This document shows positions 12,113 through 23,943 of a stretch of 64,000 nt of DNA, piece after piece. This stretch comes from Alviniconcha marisindica. Its lineage: Eukaryota; Mollusca; Gastropoda; Provannidae. The notes beneath the pieces are model-generated. The model was not told the DNA's origin. It saw nothing but the letters and a program-made list of their open reading frames with translations, and searched no databases. Where the stretch lies: NCBI GenBank assembly GCA_018857735.1, contig JABMCL010003543.1, positions 188,501-252,500 on the forward strand, written 5' to 3'. A program made the translations under genes and the position numbers. Each line of letters opens with the position of its first letter. Within the stretch, counting starts at the first letter, position 1.

Positions 12113-13562
12113 TTGTTCACATTGTTCGAATGATGTCTAGATACAGACATATAAACAAAAAACAGTAAAGCGAGTTTTTTTCATTGACCTTAAAACAAAC
12201 AATTCCTTGAAACTGTGCAAGAAACATCTTCATTCATTCCAGACAAAAACCAGTCTTCAATGCCTGTGTCTTGAATTTATTTGTATAAAAATTAACAATG
12301 GATATGTACAAAACAAAAATTGGGATAACCATAACATCAACTGTGACAATCTGCTCAAGTTACTTTTTCATTCTTTCAAGTTTATCTCCTTATTTTCGAG
12401 AAAAAGAAAATCCTTGAAAGAAAATAGTTGATACCGGATAAATGGCAACAGATAAAATAACATTAAAGTCTGAATAAAGAGTGGTCATGGAATGTGTAGC
12501 ACAAAAACACATTTAGTTCAGTGATTTATTTTCTAAAACTATGAACAATGTATAAGCAATGATAAAATGACCTTGCCTTGTCCGCTTGAACCAATGAATA
12601 AACTGTGACCCACACTGAAATAAAATGGAACTTAAGTTGCTTTCGGGACCAAAAGTCAATTGATGAAAACTTTGTTCAATTCAATTTATTGCCGGTAGTG
12701 GTACCCATACTTTGCATAGGTGCTATTAGTATTACTCAGATTAAGTATAAGCCATACTATGCATAGATCCTATTACGGTATTATCCATACCTTGCTTATG
12801 TGCTTTGTGTCGCTGACTTTCTGTTGAGTTAATGCTAACTGTTCCACTTTCTCTTGGTATCAGTACTTTAGAATGCCCAAATTCATACTTTCATACCCTT
12901 TTGTCAGAATAGGTCACAAACATTCAAGGTGTTTGGTGCATAAACTGATAATAATGGGAATGCTATGTGTGACAGGCAGTGATATGTACAGTATAAAAAC
13001 AAGCTTCAACACTAGGCACTTGTCTTCCTTGCCTCTATATTATATTTATAATAGAGAGCCATATATACATTTTCAGCAACTCTGGGTTTTCAGGTGAAAG
13101 GCTGGTCTGTTTTGTGAGTATAAATGCAAGGAGTATGCTTTCTGGAACATTTTCCAAATGAAATGATGAACACAAAAAATTACTCATGAAAAAATAATAT
13201 ATATTCTTTTAATAATAATGAAAAAGGAAAAAAAAGGAAAAAAAAGAGAGAATGTCTTTCCACAATCAAAAACAAAGACATGCTTATTCTGTCAGTGGAA
13301 ATGTCCTCAAAAAGCTGTGGTGATGGTAACATATCTAGAAGGAACACTTAAGTGTATATGAAAAGGATGCTAGAATGGCTGCGCATTATGAAGATGAACA
13401 GAAAATAAAATCCTGCTGTATACAAATGAATCTTGGAATAAAAGATTGTGGTTTACCAACAAACCCAACCTAATGGTTAAAAAATATATACAAAATATAT
13501 GGAATGAAGTGTTCAAAGTTTTGTACACACTCAAATTGTGACTATAATATTCATACCTGCCT

Positions 13563-13591
<29 letters not shown>
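13563..13591 (+). repeat. Poly-C (29) followed by poly-A
   Basis: 29 consecutive C then nine A. The C-then-A arrangement recurs at 14494-14524. Confidence 0.95.
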
Positions 13592-13602
<11 letters not shown>

Positions 13603-13685
13603 ACTTTATTTTTGTTGTTGAACTCAGATCTTTCTACAAAGATGCAATACTTGCTGGAATGCTAACTGCCCTGGGATTTCAATGA

Positions 13686-13691
13686 TTTATT
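13686..13691 (-). promoter_or_regulatory. Candidate poly(A) signal for the dispanin gene
   Basis: AATAAA on the minus strand, 1.27 kb past the stop codon of the CD225 gene. Other AATAAA-like hexamers lie nearby (about 13603), so this is only one candidate. Confidence 0.3.
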
Positions 13692-14493
13692 TTTTATAAA
13701 CTTTGTCCAGTGATACTGTCTGTTCTGCCAAAGCAGTGTTTGTTGCAATTTTACTGCCACTTGCCTGTATTATTGGTCATAACCAGGAGGACAAAATATA
13801 TCCATCTCAGGTAGCTTGTATCTTTAAAGACATGATAGTGTCCAGGATCTTGCGACGCTACTTTCAGATGCAAAGCAAAGGACATACCATGTCACTGGTC
13901 GTCGGGAGGGAAGGGAGGGACACAAAAGGACGGAGGTCAAACTAGATCTCCACTGAAAGGAAATGATGGCCGCTGCCAGTCAGACCAACACTGGAACCAT
14001 TTCAAAAAACCCAGTGCTGGGGGAACTTTGGAGATAAAACTTTACTGCCCCCATGGGGAAACTTGTTTGGCAGCAAAAAAGCACAACATAAAACATCCAT
14101 TGGATGGCATGGAATGCATACGGGCTTCCCTATCCACCTAGATTTAAAATTAGATACCATCTTGAAGTCGAATTGAATTTCCTGAAGTGAACTGATGACT
14201 CCCAGGTAATAATGATAACAATAGTAATCTATGAGGCTAGAGTGATTGCATTGAAATCCTTGATTTCCTTGTGCTCATCTACACATATAGCACATACATA
14301 TATATATATACATACATATAATATGCAATTTGAATTCCGATTTCAAGTCCACCTTTACATTTCCTCTTGGCAACCATAAAATTAAATATTCAACATTCTG
14401 AAATGATGGAATGATCACAAATCAGATCTTTTGATTTTAGTTCTGTTATTGTTTTTTCTTAGATTAGCATTACAATGCAACCTTACAATGCAA

Positions 14494-14524
14494 CCCCCCC
14501 CCCCCCCCCACAAAAAAAAAAAAA
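14494..14524 (+). repeat. Poly-C (16) then CA-poly-A
   Basis: 16 C, then ACA, then about 13 A. It lies in the presumed 3'UTR of the minus-strand dispanin gene. Confidence 0.9.
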
Positions 14525-14955
14525 AGGAAGCTCAAATTACAGTTTCAAGCATTCCTTTCTAACTAACAGAGCCAGGTATGATGTAGTACATTTACCCCCC
14601 CAAATTGTACGTCCTGTTTCTTTCTTCTTTTTTTTATACGTTGAAACATTTTTTGGCCCCTTTAAGTCCCTCCCGTGTGACCCAGAATTTCAGGTTTCCG
14701 CCAGAGATGGCACTACTGCGCTGCCTATCGCAGACCAGTGCTCAAAGAGTGAGCCCTGAAACCAGAGCCTTCTGTGGTTACAACACCTCAGCTGACACCT
14801 TGCTGCAATGCAGCCCATAATTAAGTGTAACTGCCCTGATCACATGCAGTGATCGCATGCACTGCAAAGGGCACGAGCTAGTGCACCTTGCTTTTGACCA
14901 GTCCCCCTTGTTTAACAGTACGCACAATCACTAACTACACCCTGCCATTTCCTGA

Positions 14956-15122
14956 TCAGTAACTGTGTCCGCCTCGCACGCCGATCGTACTGAGGGAAAA
15001 ACCGATGGCGATGTAAATGACGATGGAAACGACTACGGTGATCATGCAGGTGAGAAAGGCGTACTGGCTCCATTTTTCAGCAAATTTCAAGTCTCCCTCT
15101 TTGAAGGCACGGTTGGAAAGGA
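14956..15122 (-). CDS. Dispanin gene, last coding exon
   Basis: Acceptor GTGCTTTCAG just before 15122. Codes from FLSNRAFKEGD through the second membrane segment to GVRGGHSY and TGA at 14958-14956. Its composition stands out from the AT-rich surroundings. Confidence 0.85.
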
Positions 15123-16567
15123 CTGAAAGCACAAATCAGAAATATTGACAAAACATTTTAAAAGCACAAATCAGAAATATTGACAAAACATTTTAAAAGC
15201 ACAAATCAGAAATATTGACAAAACATTTTAAAAGCACAAATCAGAAATATTGACAAAACATTTTAAAAGCAAAAAGCATTGAAACTTATTTCCTTTAGAA
15301 GTAGAACAGAAATTAATTATTTCACAGAACAGACAGAAACACAAGCACTCATGCACACACCCACATAATACACACTCAGTGACTCACACACATGCACTCA
15401 CAAATTTCCGCTGGTACACACATGTATACATATTTTGTACACACACACACTAGGTGAAGTGTGGCCAAGCACTGAAGTAGTTGAAGACTCCATCAAGATA
15501 TTGCAGGGTCAGATCCTGCTTTGGACAGAGGCAGTCCTCTACTCCCCCCCCCCCCGATAAATCTCATTAGTCTCACGTAGGTGGGTTCAGAATATAGTCC
15601 TTTGAATGAAACCAAAAGCTGAGGTACCACACACTACAGGAGCGCACAGGTAACACTGGTGCACAACCATCCTGCGCCCCCCCCCCCCCCCCACCTGCAG
15701 TTCTTGAAATCTGTGACATTTTAAGAGATGTTATTAAAAAATCAAAGCATGTTCTGGGCCCTGATTTAGATTACAATTAAAAATCCAAGGCTATTGGCAC
15801 TGACATTTTTCTCATTTAACATTGAAAATGTCCCAGAATGTTGTAAAGTGTAATGAGTTTGTGTAGATCAGAGCATAGCACTATATTTATAAACGTTATA
15901 AATTTATAATTATTATTTATGTAACCAAATCGCAAATGTATTGTGTGTGTTTTGGGCTAGGACCCTTTAACCTTTCTTTCCAGTCCTTTTCTTTTTTGAT
16001 TGGGTGGGAGTTTTATGGCCCCAATTATCTAAAGCATTAAAACTTGTGCGCTGGACCCACCGTGTCCTCTTTCCCCCAGTGTCCCTGCAGTAGCAGGTCA
16101 CACCAGTTAGTTCGAGCTGCTGCCTATGCACCTGATTCATGGGAGAGCCTGCACTGTTTCCTGGTTGGTGTAAATAAAAGTTATGTTATAGCAACCGCTG
16201 ACTTGTGACTCTTCATTCATGCTTCCAACCTGCTTCCTTCACTCCCCACCCTGCTCCCCTACATTTATATGAATTAAAATGCAAAATTTGCCAACAAGTG
16301 CCACCCCTGTATACATGTATATATATATATACATACAAACACACTGCACTTACATGCAAACAGAAGAGCAACTGGTCCAAGCAAGGGGTTGACGATGGTC
16401 ATCACTACTGCCAAGGGGAAGTAAGTGTGTGGTTGTCTGCCCACAATAACCCCATTCCGGATGGCTGGGTGGCAGAAGACGGGATCTCTCGTCACCAAAA
16501 TCTGCTTGGTGTTGGTGTCATACACATCAAGCTGGTTGGGGGTGGTCATTGCACCTGGGTGAGCCAT
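14956..16567 (-). CDS. CD225/dispanin family membrane protein, 126 aa, two coding exons
   Basis: Join of 16354-16567 and 14956-15122 on the minus strand (214 + 167 nt, 126 codons plus stop). The start MAHPGAMTTPNQL lies seven bases after a 3' splice site (CACCAG). Residues about 47-72 (HTYFPLAVVMTIVNPLLG onward) form the first hydrophobic segment and residues about 92-115 (FLTCMITVVVSIVIYIAIG) the second. Between them sits the CD225 signature, FLSNRAFKEGDLKFAEKWSQ, with the conserved GD and the small residue spacing of IFITM/PRRT1/SynDIG-type dispanins. Family members are small endomembrane or plasma-membrane proteins in vesicle traffic and, in IFITMs, restriction of virus entry; which role applies here cannot be told. 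The exon join keeps frame exactly (GCA T|TC). Four 35-bp repeats touch the 3' splice site. Confidence 0.85.
15128..15267. repeat. 35-bp tandem repeat, four perfect copies, at a 3' splice site
   Basis: Units start at 15128, 15163, 15198 and 15233 and are identical. On the minus strand each reads ...GTCAATATTTCTGATTTGTG, the sequence directly upstream of the real acceptor CTTTCAG of the dispanin last exon. The repeat has thus multiplied the presumed branch-point and pyrimidine region of that intron. Perfect identity implies a very recent or homogenised expansion. Confidence 0.95.
15465..15700 (+). mobile_element. Diverged SINE body with two poly-C tracts
   Basis: Contains GGTCAGATCCTGC, TCTCACGTAGGTGGGTTC and CCTTTGAATGAAACCAAAAG followed by GCTGAGGTACC. 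These match, with changes, the body of the 5S-derived SINE at 21205-21505 (CCTTTTGAATGAGACTATAA, ACTGAGGTCC). Poly-C runs interrupt it at 15544-15555 (12 C) and 15677-15692 (16 C). It lies in the dispanin intron. Confidence 0.5.
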
Positions 16568-16574
16568 GCTGATT
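16354..16574 (-). CDS. Dispanin gene, exon 2 (start codon, first membrane segment)
   Basis: Acceptor CACCAG at 16575-16576 and donor T|GTAAGT with the intron starting at 16353. The first seven bases are 5'UTR; ATG is at 16567-16565. Confidence 0.8.
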
Positions 16575-16645
16575 CTGGTGAAAAATCAACACACCTCATC
16601 AGAAAATGATAGACACAGTCACTGTAAGTGTAACTGGTCAGAGTG

Positions 16646-16822
16646 GTGGTGAAGTGATGTTTAAAGTTAATGTCCTCAGATGTCAGTTGACATATTAGGG
16701 ACAAGTTGTGACCAGTGCCGAAGCACGGTGCAATAAATCTTTACGTCCACAGAAACCAGAAAGCTTGTTAGGATGGACAGCCCAGGACGGCCACCTCGAC
16801 TCTCACACAGCTCCTGAACTAT
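16646..16822 (+). mobile_element. Short interspersed repeat, family 2 (CCTCAGATGTCAGTTGACAT)
   Basis: Modules in order: TTAATGTCCTCAGATGTCAG, TGACATATTAGGGACAAG, TTTACGTCCACAGAAACCAG, GCCCAGGACGGCCACCTCGA and CACACAGCTCCTGAACTATG. The same series is at 17533-17712 and, reversed, at 32496-32650. It has no coding capacity. Its ACGTCCACAGAAACC module is shared with the tail of the tRNA-derived SINE. It lies in the first intron of the dispanin gene. Confidence 0.8.
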
Positions 16823-16847
16823 GACAACTGGTCAGAGCCAACTCTAT

Positions 16848-16872
16848 TATATATATATATATATATATATAT
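16848..16872. repeat. (TA)n microsatellite
   Basis: About 12 TA units just after a family-2 element. Confidence 0.9.
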
Positions 16873-17532
16873 TACCACTAGAGCTCTGCTAGCAAGCACC
16901 TTGCTCTTTTCCAAGTCCAGAACACTCTCTAGCAGACTAGCTCTCTCTCCCACTCTCTCACAAACACATGCATGCACACACACACACACTCACCCACATA
17001 CACATGTGCATCACATGCACACCCTCTCTTTTCTGTGTTTATTCTTCTTTTTTTTTAATTAGTGGGGGCGGGAGTAGGAGGGGGAGGGGAACCAGTCAAA
17101 CAAAGTAACAGTCTGACTGATTCATGATTTTTTCTGGTTTATCAATTATCACTATGTATGCTAATCTTTGACAGGTAAAATACTGGAAATTACTGGTTAA
17201 CAATAACATGAACCCTGCGCACTGCTAGTTTGCTCATATGTTACACTACAGTTGTGAACACAACATTGTGCAGTCATTTACTGATTTAGTGTCAACACAA
17301 AATTCATCAGAAACTTTTCACAAAGATTTAAAAACAGACACATGCCACTAACGACTAAGAAAAGCTCTGAGTACAGTAGAACACCCCAGGCCCAATCTGA
17401 ACTTGCAGAACTTATACAAAGTTTCTTCTTTACACTAGATTATGTTTCTTCTGACTTCTATGATGAACAAAGAATTAAGTTAATCAGCCTGTGGTGAACA
17501 GAGTTCAGATAGACACTGAAAGGTATAATATG

Positions 17533-17712
17533 ATGATGATGATGAAGTGATGCTTAATGTCCTCAGATGTCAGTTGACATATTAGGGACAAGGTGAGACC
17601 AATGCCGAATCATGGTTCAATAATTCTTTACGTCCATGGAAACCAGAAGGCTCGTTAGGACAGACAGCCCAGGACGGCCACCTCGACTCTCACACAGCTC
17701 CTGAACTATCAT
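17533..17712 (+). mobile_element. Short interspersed repeat, family 2, well preserved
   Basis: Starts after a (GAT)n run (GATGATGATGATGAAGTGAT), a likely microsatellite tail or target. It then shows all family modules through GCTCCTGAACTAT, followed by AT-rich sequence. This copy is the best reference for the family in the window. Confidence 0.85.
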
Positions 17713-18279
17713 AATAATTATAATATAAATTATAATACATATATTTATAGTTCACACACACACACAACATATTGCTGCACTCACATGTTGCGTTTCACTG
17801 TTGTAGCCTTTCACAATGTTTTGACTTCTCTATGCTTTTTTTGCTGTTGTTGTTGTAACACTGGATAGTCAAATCTATGTTCCTCTTTTGACAAATCCCA
17901 ACAGAAATACCGCAATATTAGAATATATACTAAATAGGATCACTAGCTGGTGTGGAGAGAGAGAGATCTGACGGCTCGGTTTTAGTCTTTTAGTTTTACT
18001 ATTAATTCATTAAACAGCCGGAGGTAGCCTCGGATTACCCGTCCTATTCAGGATACATCTCGTTAAAGGAGTGACTGCATGAGTAATGTCAAAATGTCAG
18101 CTAGTGTAACTGAAGACTTTTAAAACGTCCTAAAATTATTACGATTTTTTTAAGTGTACCAATTTTGGACCATAAATTATATTTTTGCGGCCAAACAATA
18201 CTAACTTTAGTGTACAGGCTGTATCGAAAAAACAATCTTGGAGTTGTTACTGAATAAATCAAAGTAAATCCATACTTAC

Positions 18280-18345
18280 CACCGTAATTAGAACTCGATG
18301 GCAGTCACAAAACCGGACGTGTGCAAACACGGAAGCAGTCATACA
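18280..18345 (-). other. Candidate 5'UTR exon of the dispanin gene
   Basis: A consensus donor (ACGGTG|GTAAGTATGG on the minus strand, intron starting at 18279) follows GC-richer sequence. It would splice to the acceptor at 16575. The upstream boundary is not defined; transcription probably starts between 18340 and 18600. No in-frame start is evident within it. Confidence 0.55.
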
Positions 18346-18679
18346 CCTCGAAAAATTTAAGTGTCCCCTTTGAAGACTCAGGTAAACCAGCCACTACGCA
18401 TGCGCAGGCAGGTGAGCCATTTCCCAAACGCATTTCGTCACTGCGTTGGCGTAGTGGCAAGACACCAAACCTGAACTCATTGTTCCACTTGAGCTACCGT
18501 GCATAACCAAAGACCTCCTACGCGTCATGACGGTCATTCCGGCAAAACAACGGCTGCTGAGTCACCGTTTAATTCGTCTACGCCGGTCGGTATGGCACCG
18601 CCGCAACCACGTGCCGCGCATAGTTTATCAGCTTCAAGTCCATGCGATATTCGGGCAGTTCCCCAGCCGCCTCAGCTGA

Positions 18680-18723
<44 letters not shown>

Positions 18724-20474
18724 TCGGCCATCAAATCAGCTACGGCCTCAGCTGAAATATTGACTAGTCAGTGATCTCCGGCTATGGAATCTGAGAAAGC
18801 TCTTCGCCGAAGTAGCGGAGAATTTCACAGTAGTTTAATCACTATATAGAATTTCTTTACTTTAGTTTTTAATCATCATATGCTCATATATAATTAAAAG
18901 ATAAAGAAATCATGATCCACTGAAAACAGCTTTCTCAGCAGTTTCGATGAATATATATCAAACATGCATACATGTCACAACTATCACACGGCACCTCGGC
19001 AAGACGCAGCGGCGGGAAGGTGAGGCATCTCAAGTTATGTTTTTCTGGCGGCCAGCACAGCGCTTTACGTCTACAGAAACGGTTTATCATGTTGAAGCGG
19101 CCATTCTTCATGGCACTATAGGCCGGGAATGAGAGTCCACATAGCTATGTTAACCGGGCAGTGGGGACCTTGGCCAGTACTAGTGTACTCCGCTAATTGC
19201 TGTTTCAACTGCTGTGTGGAGCAGAGTCACGAAGACTGACACTGTCAGTAGCGGCGGTACAGCGCCTGGTCGTGAGGCAGAACAACCCGAAGGCGGCAAA
19301 ACGTTGTCCAACTTTCTGAGCCCCGTTCCACCTCGGCCTTGCTCTTGATCTCTGCTGGGCTCTCTTGCGAAAGTTCCGCCGCGCGGAACGTTTAGCCTTT
19401 CCTGATTCCGACAAGGCAACTCAGTCAGGCACTGTCACTGACGGCAGTCACTGAATCAGTCTCAGATTCAAGTTGCAACTGCTACAGCATCCGGCGGTTG
19501 TTGCAAGAGCGGTCAAGCAAGCGAGCAAACAAACAAAAAATTACATTTTATTTGTGTATATAATATAAATTACCCCCCTACATTTCACTGAGAAGAATTA
19601 GAATGATCGCTAAATCAGTTGTCACAGCGGCAAAGCCACGTCCGGTACGGCGTAACCGTTGAGCCTTTCAGTCAAGTACCGTGCGATGATCTACGCACAT
19701 GCGGGCTCTGTATGATTGTTAAGTTATGGATCCACAAGCATATTTAGCCTTAATATGTCAGTCCGACATCTGAGGGCATTAAGCCCCACACTCATCAGCT
19801 ACCACAAGCAGAGGAGCCAGCTTATCTTGATCGCTACATATGTACCAAGTTTAGGGGTGCTGATTCAACAACTTTTGTCGTGCAGAGTTATTACCCCTGT
19901 AGCACACTTCCTTTAAACCCATTCGTCCAGGAGCAGGTGAAAGGAGTTGACTTTTGTCAATCTCAATTTATTTTTGATCGGGAAAGGTTTGCAAGTGTCG
20001 CTGCCCCTCTGGTATTGATTACTTAGATACTATTAGGCAAGGCGGGAGGCAAGAACTGAAGAACGCTTTAGCCTACAAGTGCGCTTTCCTTGTAAATTTA
20101 ATGTTTATAAGAAAACCACCCCACGTCAGAATCTGCAACATATTGAAGCTAGACATAATGGCAGAAAAAGCCACCTGTGTCTGTTTCTTTTCTGTACTCT
20201 GTGCAATGAGTATCGCATTCACTGAATTTATGGCAGGCACAAATTATTTATAGTGTAATGTTCGACTGATGTAACGTTTGACGTTAAGGTACGTAATTAT
20301 GGTGCAGCAGAAGAGCATACACATGTGCCCATGTATGCAATGTTTTAATTTAAATTTTTTTTTAACTCCCCCATTTATTTGGTATCCCCCATCCCCGCCA
20401 AACGCATTTTTTTAAAATGAAACGTAAACAAAAGTTTTAAAATTAATATTTTGTTTACCTTCTTTTGCCTTCAG
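18346..20474. promoter_or_regulatory. Divergent promoter region, dispanin (-) and SR gene 1 (+)
   Basis: A GC- and CpG-richer stretch (about 18380-18660 and 18990-19530) with a (TA)n run at 18677-18721 separates the two genes. A short family-2-like fragment sits at 19060-19110 (TTTACGTCTACAGAAACGG). Short frames here (18321-18774, 19180-19419) look like composition artefacts. I could not fix the first exon of SR gene 1; GAAG|GTGAGG at about 19020 is one possible donor. Confidence 0.4.
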
Positions 20475-20480
20475 TGCAGA

Positions 20481-20689
20481 ATGTCGCATCCTCGAGATTT
20501 TAACTTGGACTGCAAGGTATACGTGGGAGAGCTTGGTCATGGCTGCCCAAAACAGGAGTTAGAAGAAAAATTCTCCAAATATGGTGTGCTGAGAAACGTC
20601 TGGGTTGCTAGAAGACCTGCTGGATTTGCTTTCATCGAGTTTGATGACCCAAGAGACGCTGAGGATGCAGTTAGAGCGCTTGATGGCGT
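20481..20689 (+). CDS. SRSF3-like: SR gene 1, first coding exon (RRM N-terminal)
   Basis: The acceptor TTTTGCCTTCAG ends at 20474, six bases before ATG. The upstream in-frame ATG at 20451 lies in the intron and is not used. Donor GC|GT then GTAAGT starts at 20690; retention would read GTG TAA, an immediate stop. Confidence 0.9.
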
Positions 20690-21873
20690 GTAAGTCAGCA
20701 ATAATAATCCTAGTCTTAGTGACCAGGTAAACATTTGCTGATCTGATTTAGAATTATATTAAATGTATGTTATGTATTATTAATATAGTAATAATGAATG
20801 TATTCCTAATGTGCCAGATCCCTCTGTGACTATACATGGGTGAGGCTCAAAGAGCTATTCATGAACGTAACAACAATACACAACCTAATTCAATAATTTA
20901 TACATTACATTTCAGTTGTGCAGTAGAGAACGGTGTTGCTATAATTACATAATTGATAATATAAAAAAGCATTGCAAACCTGTGTTCTCCACTATTGAAC
21001 TTGAAGGTTTGGCCACTGTAACCCATCAGTCTGTTGGTTTTAACCGTACTAATAGTAGATCAAACTAGAAAGAAGGCATCAAGCTTGTATGTTGTATGGG
21101 TCAATGTTCAGCTGTTGACGCCTGATGAGGCCCCACTGCCCCACTGAGGCTGCCTTGGCCAAACCCAGAGAAGAGATGCCCAAGTAGGAGAGTTGGAGTT
21201 GGAAAGCCTGTGGCGCAGAGCGAGAGTACTCACTCTCGAAAGCCAGAGTTAAGCATGATCGAGTGTGGTCACCGAATGGATGGGTGACCGTTACGTGCTA
21301 GGCTTAGCGGGTGCCCTGAGATGTCTCCGGAGTCAAATTCTGTGCAGACTCTACAAATGTCCTTTTGAATGAGACTATAAACTGAGGTCCCCCCATGTGT
21401 ATACGCATGTGAAAAGATCACATACGCATGTTAAAGATCCTGTAGTCCATGTCAGAGTTCGGTGGACTAGGGAAACCACAAAATTACCCAGATTGCACTC
21501 AAAAGTATCAGAGTCTTTCGTTTATCATACATAAGAAGAAGAAGTACATACATCATTATGAATCTATGATCATGTCAGCATGCTTTTCCATTGCTACTAC
21601 TGTACTACTAGTACTAGTACTACTGTTACTGTACTGGCTTTAGATACTATGAATTAAACTAGATTCTACCAACAGTAGACCTATATATGTATTATATATA
21701 ATAATATATATATTGTTATTGTAACATTAAAGCATCAGGAAATGAAGCAACATTGACCAGTAAAACTAAAATAGTAAAAGTGAAAATTGCCACAGAAGTG
21801 TAAATTTAGTTTTATTTTGCTGTTACAGAAGTGCAGCAGATGAGACACAGCAATAGATGAATGATTTCTATTG

Positions 21874-21915
<42 letters not shown>

Positions 21916-23905
21916 CTTCTTGCAGGTGCACTGGCATGTGCTATGTCCCTCTGTGTATACAAGAGCTGAAACTGATCCTGTGATAGATCATTTGTGAAGG
22001 AAAATATTGCCAGAGGAGTAGGGGTTGGAAGCTAAAGAGGCATCTGTGGAAGACTTTTAAACATGTTTTTGTGATAGTTTATCATTTGTGAAGGAAAAAG
22101 TTGCCAGAGGGAAACTAAAGAGGCATTTGTAGAGGGCTTTTTTTCATGTTTTTGTTGTTGTTGTGACACTGCAGCCGTATCAATGGGCGGCGAGTGAGGG
22201 TAGAGATGTCCACCGGTCGCAGCAGGTCCAGAGGAGGGGGGCGTTATGGAGGACCCCCGAGGGATGCACCAAGATACGATGACTACAGGTCTTCCCGCAG
22301 GTGGAGTTCATTTTAATGTTTTGATGTATTCTTTCTCTTTATGAGCTGAGACCAAAATAGTTTATTTTTTTTATGGGTGAAAATACAGTGTAGTTAAAGA
22401 TTGTAAGGGAAGAACTGTGATTGCATATATGCAGTGTAAGTTGTGTTCATGACATACATAGAACTCTGTTTATGGACACGGACGGAGAAAATCAAATCTC
22501 TTCATGAAAGAAGAAATGCAAAAGTTAGATAGTTGACATTATATATATGACAGATGGATACACTGATCACCAATATTATACACTCAGTGTAGGTATGCTC
22601 ATAATGTGTCTACTTCCATTTCTAATGTACTTCATTAAATCACGTGTTATATTTATATATCCTTAAAGTTGAAACCCATCAGAAAGCAAACTCATGTCCA
22701 TAGTGGTGTTAGTGTTACTTGTCATCGTTTACATTGCCAGATACATGTATCACATACGTATAATGTAGAAAACAGCGAGTTTTCAACAGGCTCTTATTAG
22801 TTTTTTAAAAACTAATTGAAGTCAGTTGTGCAGAAAAAGCATGCTGATGCAGATGCTAAACTGCGTTGGAATCTAACCTTTTCCTTGGTCTAACAACAAA
22901 TTGATCAGATAACCAGAGGAAAATGTAAAACAACTTGAGTACAATACTTGGAGTAGGACTACCAGTTGAGCAGTGAGTTTTTACTTGGTCATTTAACTGC
23001 TTTCTCTTTCTCCTTCCCTCCCGTTCCTCACTCCATCTCACTCAAGGTTTCCCTTTTGTTATGACTGAGGTAGGGTTTTTGGTTTGTGACATTCTCAGTT
23101 CTCAAAGGGAAGGCCTTTGAAATGCCCAGAAAAAAACCTTGCAATTTGCATCTTACAGCATGGTTATGGTATTATTTCAGTTGATGCTGTTTAGTTTTGA
23201 AGTATTGAACAGCTAATTTAGCATGTCTGGTTAATTTCAATAGAATACTGGAAGTGAAATTGTTCTGTTTTTTTTGTGTGGTTGATGCGTAGACCTTTTC
23301 AGAGGTTAACAGTAACAGTCAGTACTTAACAAATAATGTACAAAAAGCATCATGTGTACATTAGGGCTTGATCATATTTTATGTCATATCCACTTTGTTG
23401 ATTTGTCATTGGTCTGCAGTAAACTGTTGAGGAAATTATTTTATTAATATTATTTGTAATTTATATGTGTGTTTGCTATTAGCACTGTACTGGGCATATC
23501 AAACAGGTACAATTTCATGGAAGTGCAGAAGCATACTAATATTGATCAGTGTTTGTAATTAATGGCTAGCTAATGCATGATAATGTGATTGCAATAATTA
23601 CACTTTACAGAAACAAATTAATTCATTCTAAATGTAACTTCAGCACTGTACTCAGACAGATACACAAAGTTCTTTTTGCTTCACTGATCCTGCTGAAAAT
23701 GCATTTGAAATTGTCTGTAAGCTTTTTGATGGTTATACAAATATAAAACAGATATTGTGACATGGAAGTTATTTGTGTCCAAATATTTTGGCAATGCTGG
23801 TTCAGTATACTGTATACGGTATAGTTTTCTTCAGGTCATTAAGTTTTGGTTGACTGCTTACATACATGATCATATTACGTCTTGGAAAGCACTCTTTTGA
23901 CATTT

Positions 23906-23943
<38 letters not shown>

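Larger units (their letters stand above)
11220..13684. other. Non-coding: possible 3'UTR, then intergenic
   Basis: AT-rich sequence between two convergent genes. Contains (GA)n at 12089-12112. Nothing coding is supportable. Confidence 0.5.

Noticed and set aside
16205..16609. 134-codon plus-strand frame
   Set aside because: It is the antisense shadow of the dispanin exon on the minus strand, whose splice sites and CD225 motif are clear.
21205..21330. Possible functional 5S rRNA gene
   Set aside because: Only the internal promoter half is well matched, there is no T-run terminator, and a SINE body follows directly.
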